From positions 1 through 5,251 of the forward strand of contig JASHUS010000181.1 in assembly GCA_030039865.1 (NCBI GenBank): a DNA stretch of 5,251 nt, given 5' to 3'. The notes under the pieces were generated by a model. That model did not search any database. It was not told the DNA's origin and saw only the letters and a program-made list of their open reading frames with translations. Source of the stretch: Thermoplasmata archaeon. GTDB taxonomy: Archaea > Thermoplasmatota > Thermoplasmata > Lutacidiplasmatales > UBA184. Positions 1 to 5,251 of this stretch are shown here, piece after piece (the first letter of the stretch is position 1; every line of letters starts with the position of its first letter). Made by a program: the position numbers and the translations under genes.

Positions 1-506
1 ACCAGTCGTACCTGTTCAACCGGTGGCTGAGCGCCCGGGTGCGGGCCGGGATCCCGGTCACGGAGCCGGTCCCCGGCGACCGGATCCTTCGGATCGGGCG
101 CGACGGCGCCGTTCGCGCGCTCGACGCCGTGCCGGTTTCCGAGGACAATCTCACCGAGTGCGCCGGGCTGGTGGCCCGGGGGGGAGCGCTCGTCGCCGGG
201 CCCCTGGTCGGCTTCGCGACGCCCGTCGAGGGCGGTCCGATCGGGAAGCTCACCGCCGATGTACTGCGGGACGACGGGACCGACCCCGTGGGATTCCGAG
301 TCCCGTTCTCGCCCGAGATCTCGAGCAAGGGCGCGTGGCGGCCAGTGGCCCTTCCCGTGCCGCCGATCGCCCGCGCTGCGGACGCGCCCGGCATTCGGTT
401 CCGGTTCGCGCTGCCGAAGGGGGCGTACGCCACCGTCCTGCTCCGCGAGTTCCTCAAAGCAGGCGCCTCGCCCGCGGGAACCCGCCCGTCGAGCCAAGCC
501 TACTAA
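1..506 (+). CDS. truD: tRNA pseudouridine synthase D (TruD), C-terminal part, 5' truncated
   Basis: This is the last 167 residues of a protein read in frame from base 3 to the TAA at 504-506; the start lies upstream of the window. TruD converts a uridine in tRNA to pseudouridine (U13 in the well-studied bacterial enzyme) and acts in the cytosol. The visible part opens with QSYLFNRWLS, matching the conserved 'YQSYLFN' helix of TruD, followed by an IPV..PVPGDRI segment. It then has a PLVGF...G.IG segment, a SSKGAWRP segment typical of archaeal members, and ends with LPKGAYATVLLREFLK, close to the family's C-terminal signature. About 13 extra residues follow that signature. The catalytic Asp region belongs to the missing N-terminal part and cannot be checked. 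The gene ends 40 nt before the KaiC-like gene. Family assignment rests on recognised motifs and is firm. Confidence 0.9.
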   Translation, partial: QSYLFNRWLSARVRAGIPVTEPVPGDRILRIGRDGAVRALDAVPVSEDNLTECAGLVARGGALVAGPLVGFATPVEGGPIGKLTADVLRDDGTDPVGFRVPFSPEISSKGAWRPVALPVPPIARAADAPGIRFRFALPKGAYATVLLREFLKAGASPAGTRPSSQAY

Positions 507-508
507 TA
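501..508 (+). promoter_or_regulatory. possible archaeal TATA-like element before the KaiC-like pair
   Basis: TACTAATA is an A/T island overlapping the truD stop codon in otherwise very GC-rich DNA, centred about 42 nt before the ATG at 547. With usual archaeal spacing, transcription would begin near 531 and leave a leader of about 16 nt with no Shine-Dalgarno sequence. A second, weaker A/T patch (TCTATTC, 522-528) lies closer to the start. The spacing is not ideal for either, so this is weak. Confidence 0.2.
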
Positions 509-546
509 CCGGACCGCGGGGTCTATTCGTCCGACCGCTGTCTGAC

Positions 547-1467
547 ATGGCGACCGCAACGTCCCCGCGACCGTACCTCTACCCGACGATGCCGCCGGCG
601 CCGCGTCCCCGGACGCCCCCGACGACCGGGTCCGCGCGCGTGCCCACCGGTGTGCCGGACTTCGACTACCTGACCGGCGGGATGCCGGCGGGCTCGGTCG
701 TGCTGCTCCTCGGCGAGGCGGGCGCGGGCCACCAGGAGTACGCGCTGACCTCGGCGGCGCATCTCATGCTCCACTACGAGGACCCCCGGCTCCACCAGCT
801 CTACCTCGGCAACGCGAAGGGCCCGTTCCTCTATCCCGAGGGCGTCGTCTACCTCAGCACGAGCCGTTCGGAGGAGCAGGTCCTCTCCGAGATCCGGTCC
901 GCCTTCGTCGGCACGTATCCCGAGGTCCTGTCGAAGCACTTGAAGTTCCACGACCTCTCCCCGACCTACTTCCAGGATTCCGTCGTGCCGGCGGAGTGGG
1001 CGGCGATCGATCGGCCGATCCTCGTCGATACGCCGTCGGACACGCTCGCGCACGATAGCCCGGTGCGGGCGATCGCGGACGCGGTCGACTTGGACGGTCG
1101 CAGCAATCTCGTCGTCCTCGATTCGCTGACCGACCTTCTCGTGCGGCCGGGCGCGCAGGCCGCCGACCTACTGACCCTATTGAAGGGCCTCCGCCGTCGG
1201 GCCAAGGAGTGGAACGGTCTCGTCTACCTCCTGCTCTCGAAGGGCGTCGCGCCGCCCGCGGTCGAGCAGGCGATCATCGACTCGGTCGACGGCGTGCTCG
1301 AGTTCAGCTGGACATCGGGCCCGGCGCACTCGCACCGCCAGCGCGCGATGATCATCGCGAAGTCGATGCCGGTGCTCGCGCACCTGCCGCAGGAGTACCA
1401 CGGGCGCTTCGTGATCCGGGTCAACGCCGGATCGGGGTTGGTGACGACGCAGTATGAGCGTGTCTGA
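547..1467 (+). CDS. KaiC/RAD55-like RecA-fold protein with degenerate Walker A (probable pseudo-ATPase)
   Basis: A 306-residue single-domain protein of the KaiC/GvpD/RAD55 family. After a proline-rich N-terminus (about 1-30), residues 31-55 (VPTGVPDFDYLTGG, then a hydrophobic strand) match the family's opening. The P-loop at 56-63 reads GEAGAGHQ, so the invariant Lys is His62 and the Thr/Ser is Gln63. Where active members have a Glu pair after strand 3, aligning on the following SEEQVL places Ser106-Arg107. The Walker B strand is kept (NLVVLDS, Asp192), as is a late R.MIIAK strand with Lys272. Residues about 78-98 form an insert relative to the shorter downstream paralogue. Upstream in-frame sequence to 259 overlaps truD and is not family-like, so the ATG at 547 was chosen; no Shine-Dalgarno precedes it. 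ATP hydrolysis is unlikely. A regulatory or partner-binding role is inferred; substrate and pathway are unknown. Confidence 0.85.
   Translation: MATATSPRPYLYPTMPPAPRPRTPPTTGSARVPTGVPDFDYLTGGMPAGSVVLLLGEAGAGHQEYALTSAAHLMLHYEDPRLHQLYLGNAKGPFLYPEGVVYLSTSRSEEQVLSEIRSAFVGTYPEVLSKHLKFHDLSPTYFQDSVVPAEWAAIDRPILVDTPSDTLAHDSPVRAIADAVDLDGRSNLVVLDSLTDLLVRPGAQAADLLTLLKGLRRRAKEWNGLVYLLLSKGVAPPAVEQAIIDSVDGVLEFSWTSGPAHSHRQRAMIIAKSMPVLAHLPQEYHGRFVIRVNAGSGLVTTQYERV
1440..1444 (+). promoter_or_regulatory. ribosome binding site of the second KaiC-like gene
   Basis: GGTGA lies inside the end of the upstream gene, 9 nt before the ATG at 1454. This is a common archaeal Shine-Dalgarno form at good spacing. It supports the 1454 start and translational coupling across the 14-nt overlap. 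It is the clearest such site in the window. Confidence 0.5.
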
Positions 1468-2179
1468 ACTGCTGCCCGCCCGCGTCTCGAGCGGCGTCGC
1501 CGGTCTCGACGAGCTGCTCGGCGGCGGCTTCCCTCCGGGACACGTCGTCCTCGTGACGGGTCTCCCGGGGACGGGCAAGACCTGCCTCGGCCTCCAGTTC
1601 CTCCTCACCGGAGCGGCGGCGGGCGAGAAGGGCGTCTTCCTCTCGCTCGAGGAGGACGTGCCCCGCCTGCTCGAGAACGCGCGCCAGTTCCGCTGGCCGG
1701 TCGACGCGGCGGTCGAGAAGGGGACGCTCAAGGTGCTGCACCTCGACCCCAAGGAGACCCGGCAGAGCCTCGCGAAGGTGCAGGGCGACCTCGGCCGGGA
1801 ACTGAAGCAGCTCGGCGCGCGGCGGGTCGTCGTCGACTCGGTGAGCCTGCTCAACATGCTGAGCGACGACGAGTCCGGGCGGCGCACGACGCTCTTCGCC
1901 CTCGCCGGCGCGTGCCGGCAATCCGGGGCGACGACGCTCCTGACGGCGGAGGCGGATCCGCTCCACCCCGAGGTCAGTCGCGACGGCCTGACCGAGTACG
2001 TCGCGGACGGAGTCATCCTGCTCGGATACCGGACCGGCAACGACGGCCACCGGGTCGGTCTCGCCCTGCGGATCCTCAAGATGCGGCGCACCAGCCACGC
2101 GCGCACCGTCCAGCCGTACGCGATCGGTCCCACGGGGATCAGCGTCGACGCGAAGGCGGTCGATTTCGGCGGACCCTGA
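1454..2179 (+). CDS. KaiC/RAD55-family ATPase, single domain, intact motifs
   Basis: A 241-residue protein that is essentially one KaiC domain. It opens with SSGVAGLDELLGGGFPPG, followed by an intact Walker A GLPGTGKT (36-43, Lys42, Thr43). The catalytic Glu pair is present (SLEED, Glu66-Glu67), then a NARQFRW segment typical of the family, and Walker B RVVVDS with Asp128. An YVADGVILL strand (182-190) and the late LRILKMRRTSH motif (205-215) follow, a form seen in KaiC-like proteins. ATP binding and hydrolysis are therefore expected. Family members act in clocks, signalling, motility or recombination-like roles, and the sequence does not say which. There is no membrane segment, DNA-binding domain or second KaiC domain. 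The gene overlaps the degenerate paralogue by 14 nt in a different frame and has a GGTGA site, so the two are very probably co-expressed and may form mixed oligomers (inference). Confidence 0.9.
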   Translation: MSVSELLPARVSSGVAGLDELLGGGFPPGHVVLVTGLPGTGKTCLGLQFLLTGAAAGEKGVFLSLEEDVPRLLENARQFRWPVDAAVEKGTLKVLHLDPKETRQSLAKVQGDLGRELKQLGARRVVVDSVSLLNMLSDDESGRRTTLFALAGACRQSGATTLLTAEADPLHPEVSRDGLTEYVADGVILLGYRTGNDGHRVGLALRILKMRRTSHARTVQPYAIGPTGISVDAKAVDFGGP

Positions 2180-2210
2180 ACGCACCGGACGCCGACGGGG
2201 CGTTTCTCGG

Positions 2211-2243
2211 GCCCTCGGGGGCGGCATTTCTACTCGCGAGGGC
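2211..2243. repeat. 7-bp perfect inverted repeat in the gap before the polymerase gene
   Basis: GCCCTCG (2211-2217) and CGAGGGC (2237-2243) are perfect reverse complements separated by 19 nt. The spacer holds the only A/T-rich patch of the 82-nt gap. An 8-bp palindrome CTCGCGAG (2233-2240) overlaps the right arm. It could be an operator around the promoter, a weak hairpin ending the KaiC-like transcript, or chance in GC-rich DNA. Confidence 0.35.
2226..2234 (+). promoter_or_regulatory. possible TATA-like element before the Dpo4-like gene
   Basis: ATTTCTACT is the A/T-richest run in the 2180-2261 gap, centred about 32 nt before the GTG at 2262. This roughly suits a short-leader or leaderless archaeal transcript, and no Shine-Dalgarno precedes the start. 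It lies between the arms of an inverted repeat. The match to a TATA consensus is loose. Confidence 0.25.
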
Positions 2244-2261
2244 GTACCCGAACCTCGCACC

Positions 2262-3452
2262 GTGAGCCCGATGTCGACTCCGCCCCCCGCCGATCCGCCG
2301 GAGGGCCTGCCGCGGCTCGCCCCGCCGGCGCCGCGCCCGGACCGGTGGGTCCTCTACATCGATCTCGACGCCTTCTACGTCGAGTGCGAGCTGCGCTCCC
2401 GGCCCGAACTCCGCGGCACCCCCGTCATCGTCGGTCCGCCTCCGTCGGAAGGTCCCACGCGCGGCGTCGTGCTCTCGGCGAGCTACGAGGCACGTAAGTT
2501 CGGGGTCCGGAGCGCGCTCCCGGCCACCCTCGCGGCCCGGCTCTGCCCGAGCGCGTCGTGGATCGCGCCGGACTTCCCGAAGTACGAGGCGGCGAGCCGC
2601 GAGGTCCGCTCGCTCCTGCACCACTACTCCGACGAGGTGATCCCCTTCAGCATCGACGAGGCGGCCGTTCCGGTCGAAGCCCCGAACGCCGACGCGGCCC
2701 GCGCGATCGCGGAGCGGATCCAGCACGACGTGCGGACGACGCTCGGCCTGCCCGCGTCGATCGGCGTCGCCACGACCCGGGTCATCGCGAAGATGGCGAC
2801 CGACCTCGCGAAACCGGCCGGCATCCGCGTGGTCCGACCGGAGGAGGTGGCCGCGTTCGCGGCGCCGCTGCCCGTGCGGGCGATCCCCGGCGTGGGGCCG
2901 AAGACGGACGCGATCCTGCGCCAGCACGGGATCACGACGATCGGGGAGCTCGCCACCCACCGGCCGGGCGAAGTCGGCGCGTGGCTCGGGGGCTTCGGGC
3001 GCGAGCTCGTCGCGCTCGCCCGTGGCGCGCCGAGCGACGCTCCCGAGTCGGACGAGGGTCCCCGGTCCCGATCCACCGATCGTACGTTCGCCGAGGACGT
3101 CGGGACCTGGGCGGAGATCGAAACCGCGATCCACTCCCTGGCGGCCGAGCTCGCGCACTCCCTCGAGAAGGAGGGCCTACGCTACGGCGCGGTCGGGGTC
3201 GCGTTCCGCTGGTCCGACTTCTCCCGTTCGCAGCGATCCCGAACGCTCTCGGCCGCGCAGGAGGGGGCGGCCCCCCTCGGAGAGCTCGCGGTCCGGCTCG
3301 GCCGGGAGCTGTGGGAGGCCGAGCAGTCGGCGCGGGGGCGTGCGGTCCGGACCCTCTCCGTGCGCACGGAGCGGCTCACCGAACGGACGCAGCGACAGGT
3401 GTCGCTCGACGACTTCCCCCCCGCTTCGGGCTCCGCGCACAGCGCTTTGTAG
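2262..3452 (+). CDS. dinB: Y-family DNA polymerase IV (DinB/Dpo4-like), translesion synthesis
   Basis: A 396-residue low-fidelity polymerase that copies damaged DNA. A proline-rich extension (about 1-28) precedes the palm strand YIDLDAFYVECE, with metal ligand Asp34 and the probable steric-gate Tyr39. SYEARKFGVRS (74-84) is the fingers motif. The SIDEA motif (130-134) supplies Asp132 and Glu133. ASIGVATTRVIAKMATDLAKP (165-185) completes the palm. The helix-hairpin-helix VRAIPGVGPKT (205-215) lies in the thumb, and a little-finger domain spans about 270-376. The tail QVSLDDFP (379-386) resembles a PCNA-binding PIP box with Pro in place of the last aromatic. After SIDEA the usual YLD or FLD is AVP, which is unusual. 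The start is GTG at 2262; ATG at 2271 is an alternative, and neither has a Shine-Dalgarno. Length is somewhat above Sulfolobus Dpo4 because of the N-terminal extension. The next gene begins 9-39 nt downstream. Confidence 0.95.
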   Translation: MSPMSTPPPADPPEGLPRLAPPAPRPDRWVLYIDLDAFYVECELRSRPELRGTPVIVGPPPSEGPTRGVVLSASYEARKFGVRSALPATLAARLCPSASWIAPDFPKYEAASREVRSLLHHYSDEVIPFSIDEAAVPVEAPNADAARAIAERIQHDVRTTLGLPASIGVATTRVIAKMATDLAKPAGIRVVRPEEVAAFAAPLPVRAIPGVGPKTDAILRQHGITTIGELATHRPGEVGAWLGGFGRELVALARGAPSDAPESDEGPRSRSTDRTFAEDVGTWAEIETAIHSLAAELAHSLEKEGLRYGAVGVAFRWSDFSRSQRSRTLSAAQEGAAPLGELAVRLGRELWEAEQSARGRAVRTLSVRTERLTERTQRQVSLDDFPPASGSAHSAL

Positions 3453-3481
3453 GCGGGAATCGTGGCCGCCCGCCGGCCCGC

Positions 3482-3485
3482 GAGG
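3482..3485 (+). promoter_or_regulatory. weak Shine-Dalgarno deciding the phosphodiesterase start
   Basis: GAGG ends 6 nt before the ATG at 3492. The competing GTG at 3462 has only a GGCGGGA run a few bases upstream, with a mismatch to GGAGG. This favours 3492, but only slightly. Confidence 0.3.
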
Positions 3486-3491
3486 CTCCGC

Positions 3492-4787
3492 ATGGATTCG
3501 AGCCGCAACGATTCGGGGACGGCGTCGGGTCGACCGCTCGCGGCCCCGCTCGGTCCGAAGCTGGGGCTGCCCCGGCCGATCTACGAAGGTCGGTCGCTCG
3601 TGAACGTCCCGAGCTCGATCGCGCGCGCGGTGGGCGCCAAGATCGCGGGAGAGCCCCCCCTCGCCCCGCCGCTCGACTCCGACCTCGATCCGTTCGCCGG
3701 GCGGCGGGCCGAAGGACCGGTCGTCGTGCTGCTCGTCGACGGGCTGGGATGGCGCGACCCGGATCGGACCGCCGAGCGGGCTCGCGCCGGCTTTCCGGCC
3801 GCCTGGGCCGCGCGCGCCCGGCCGATCACGAGCGTGTTCCCGACGACCACGACCGTGGTACTGACGAGCCTCACGTCGGCCGAGCCGCCGTCCCGGCACG
3901 GGGTGGTCGGGCATCGGATGTACCTCCCGGCCTACGGGCACGTCGCCGAGATCCTGCGGATGTCGCCGCGGGGGGTCCCGGATCCCGACACGCTGGCCGG
4001 CCCGGAGTGGTCCCCCTCGATGGTATCGGGGATGCCCACGATCTTCCGCCGGGGGCTCCCGGGCGTGGCCCTGACGCGCTCGAAGTTCCAACCGACCGCG
4101 TTCACCCGGATGCTCTACGACGGCGCGGAGTTCGACGGTTTCGCTACCGGCGCCGATTTCGCCTACCGGCTCGGCGCGCTGTTGCGACGCCCCGAGCCCG
4201 GGCCGGTGATCTTCGCGTACTGGGACGACCTCGACACGGTCCAGCACGTCCACGGACCCCGCGCCGAGTTCGACGCGTTCGAGGCGGGGCAGCTCGGCCG
4301 CGTGCTCGCTTCCGCCCGGGATCGCTTGGCTCCCGATCTCGCGCGGCGCACGACCGTGATCATCACGGGCGATCACGGCCAGGTCCCGATCACGCCGTCC
4401 GCCGAGATCGCGATCGACCAGCACCCCGAGGTCGTGGCGCTCCTCGCCCGCCCGCCGACCGGCGATCGGCGGGCCGCCTTTCTCACCGCGCGATCCGGGC
4501 GTCGTGCGGCGCTCGAGGACGCGCTCGCCGCGATACTCCCCGCCGGGCACCGCGTCGTGGGGATGGCGGACGCGCTCGACGACGGACTCTTCGGTCCGGG
4601 ACCGTACCATCCCGAGATCGCCGAGCGTCTCGGCGACCTGCTGGTCCTGGTGCCGCCGCCGGCCAGCATCACCTATCGGCTCCCGGGCGGGATGGCCCGG
4701 GACCGCTTCCTCGCGGGGGGACACGGCGGGCTCGATCCCGCCGAGCTGTGGGTTCCGCTGATCTCGGGCCCGCTCACCGAGCTCTGA
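3492..4787 (+). CDS. alkaline-phosphatase-superfamily phosphodiesterase / nucleotide pyrophosphatase-like protein
   Basis: A 431-residue enzyme of the type I phosphodiesterase/nucleotide pyrophosphatase group, expected to hydrolyse phosphodiester or pyrophosphate bonds with two metal ions. All expected ligands are visible: Asp83 in LLVDGLGW; the nucleophile Thr within VFPTTTT (118-121); Asp248 and His252 in DLDTVQHVHGP (D-x3-H-x2-G); Asp294-His295 in ITGDHGQ; and His411 in AGGHGGLDP. SRHGVVGH (134-141) is also characteristic of the group. There is no signal peptide or membrane helix, so a cytosolic location is likely, unlike many secreted relatives. ATG 3492 was chosen for its GAGG; GTG 3462 would add 10 Arg-rich residues. 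It follows the polymerase by 39 nt (9 nt from the GTG) with no promoter seen, so co-transcription is likely. The substrate cannot be read from the sequence; nucleotide, sugar-nucleotide and cofactor-sulfo or -phosphono substrates all occur in this superfamily. Confidence 0.85.
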   Translation: MDSSRNDSGTASGRPLAAPLGPKLGLPRPIYEGRSLVNVPSSIARAVGAKIAGEPPLAPPLDSDLDPFAGRRAEGPVVVLLVDGLGWRDPDRTAERARAGFPAAWAARARPITSVFPTTTTVVLTSLTSAEPPSRHGVVGHRMYLPAYGHVAEILRMSPRGVPDPDTLAGPEWSPSMVSGMPTIFRRGLPGVALTRSKFQPTAFTRMLYDGAEFDGFATGADFAYRLGALLRRPEPGPVIFAYWDDLDTVQHVHGPRAEFDAFEAGQLGRVLASARDRLAPDLARRTTVIITGDHGQVPITPSAEIAIDQHPEVVALLARPPTGDRRAAFLTARSGRRAALEDALAAILPAGHRVVGMADALDDGLFGPGPYHPEIAERLGDLLVLVPPPASITYRLPGGMARDRFLAGGHGGLDPAELWVPLISGPLTEL

Positions 4788-4793
4788 TCCGCC

Positions 4794-4815
4794 CCGCATC
4801 GAGATAAGCCGCATC
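4794..4815 (+). promoter_or_regulatory. TATA-like element flanked by direct repeats before galT
   Basis: GAGATAAG (4801-4808) is an A/T-enriched run centred about 28 nt before the GTG at 4833, as expected for a leaderless archaeal transcript. No Shine-Dalgarno precedes that start. Two copies of CCGCATC (4794-4800 and 4809-4815), 15 nt apart, flank it closely. The repeats may be chance. The spacing makes this the best promoter candidate in the window. Confidence 0.35.
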
Positions 4816-4832
4816 CGGTTCCCGTCGTCCCG

Positions 4833-5251
4833 GTGTCCGAGCTCCGGCAGGACGCGATCACGCACCGGTGGGCGATCATCGCCGAGGACCGCGGAGCCCG
4901 CCCGAACGAGTACGTGGGTCTGCCGCTTCCGTCGAACGCGCCGGACTGTCCGTTCTGCGAGGGGAACGAGGCGAGGACCCCGGCCGAGACGGCGGCGGAC
5001 CGCCCGAGCGGCTCGTCCCCCGACGGCCCCGGCTGGTCGGTCCGGTCGATCCCCAACAAGTTCCCGACGGTCTCGACCGATGCGAGCGAGGCGACGGTCG
5101 TCGGCCAGCCGGGGCACACCCGCCGTCCGGCCCACGGGTATCACGAGGTCGTGATCGTGAGCCCGTCACACACCGAACTTCTCCCGACCTTGGCCACGGG
5201 GCAGGCGCGGCGCGTCTTCCGCATGATCCGGGACCGGGTCACCGTCCTCGG
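4833..5251 (+). CDS. galT: galactose-1-phosphate uridylyltransferase (GalT), N-terminal part, 3' truncated
   Basis: The first 139 residues of a GalT-type enzyme; the frame is open to the window edge. GalT moves UMP between UDP-glucose and galactose-1-phosphate in the Leloir pathway, in the cytosol. The opening ELRQDAITHRWAIIAEDRGARP (3-24) follows the family pattern R.D.it..W.iia..R..RP. CPFCEGNE (39-46) supplies two zinc-ligand cysteines, Cys39 and Cys42. WSVRSIPNKFP (68-78) is the nucleotide-binding segment. GYHEVVIVSPSH (102-113) gives His113, matching the third zinc ligand, His115 of the E. coli enzyme. The active-site His-Pro-His motif lies beyond the window, so activity cannot be confirmed. 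Related uridylyl/adenylyl transferases share this fold, so the exact substrate is less certain than the family. The start is GTG at 4833, 45 nt after the phosphodiesterase stop, and no earlier in-frame start precedes the conserved opening. Confidence 0.88.
   Translation, partial: MSELRQDAITHRWAIIAEDRGARPNEYVGLPLPSNAPDCPFCEGNEARTPAETAADRPSGSSPDGPGWSVRSIPNKFPTVSTDASEATVVGQPGHTRRPAHGYHEVVIVSPSHTELLPTLATGQARRVFRMIRDRVTVL

Noticed and set aside
510..533. A short inverted repeat (CGGAC and GTCCG) in the gap after truD, considered as a terminator.
   Set aside because: The arms are only 5 bp with a 14-nt loop, and no T-run follows. This is expected by chance in GC-rich sequence.
259..546. An upstream in-frame extension of the first KaiC-like gene.
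   Set aside because: The added 96 residues overlap truD in another frame and are Arg/Ser/Pro-rich without family similarity. The conserved domain begins well after the ATG at 547.
1454..1467. Programmed frameshift fusing the two KaiC-like proteins.
   Set aside because: There is no slippery run at the overlap, and the second gene has its own ATG and a well-spaced GGTGA, so separate coupled translation is the simpler reading.
1421..2260. Antisense open frames opposite the intact KaiC-like gene (also 1177-2133).
   Set aside because: The + strand carries an unambiguous KaiC domain with all motifs. The antisense translations are Arg-rich with no known pattern.
2558..4807. A 749-codon open frame on the + strand in another frame.
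   Set aside because: It overlaps both the polymerase and the phosphodiesterase, whose motifs are clear. Its translation is Arg/Gly/Pro-rich low complexity without domains, so it is a GC shadow.
3177..5144. A 655-codon open frame on the - strand.
   Set aside because: It lies antisense to the phosphodiesterase and across parts of two other genes, is dominated by Arg, Gly, Pro and Glu, and shows no recognisable motif. Long stop-free antisense frames are expected in such GC-rich coding DNA.

Overview
The window is a GC-rich stretch, roughly 70% by eye, with six genes all on the + strand and very little space between them. It most likely comes from an archaeon. It carries the C-terminal half of an archaeal-type TruD, two single-domain KaiC/RAD55-family genes in tandem, a Dpo4/DinB Y-family polymerase with a PCNA-binding-like tail, and several starts with no Shine-Dalgarno sequence but with A/T-rich islands upstream, as in leaderless archaeal transcription. 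The proteins are rich in Arg, Ala, Gly and Pro and are not extremely acidic, so a haloarchaeon is unlikely. A high-GC Thermoplasmatota-like lineage is my guess; nothing in the window proves it.

Layout: (1) 1-506, 3' end of truD. (2) 547-2179, two KaiC-like genes overlapping by 14 nt. The first has lost the Walker A Lys and Thr/Ser and apparently the catalytic Glu pair; the second is intact. (3) 2180-2261, an 82-nt gap with an inverted repeat, a short direct repeat and an A/T island, probably a promoter. (4) 2262-4787, a dpo4-like polymerase followed closely by an alkaline-phosphatase-superfamily phosphodiesterase, probably one transcript. (5) 4788-4832, a short gap with a TATA-like element placed for a leaderless start. 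(6) 4833-5251, the N-terminal third or so of galactose-1-phosphate uridylyltransferase (galT), cut by the window edge.

How the genes work together: the two KaiC-like proteins are the best candidates for a physical pair, one ATP-binding and one apparently ATPase-dead, resembling a double-domain KaiC split into two genes. The polymerase and phosphodiesterase are probably co-transcribed, but a functional link is speculative. truD and galT are housekeeping genes with no visible tie to the rest. No RNA genes, mobile elements, CRISPR arrays or tRNAs were seen. The many long overlapping open frames are high-GC shadows.
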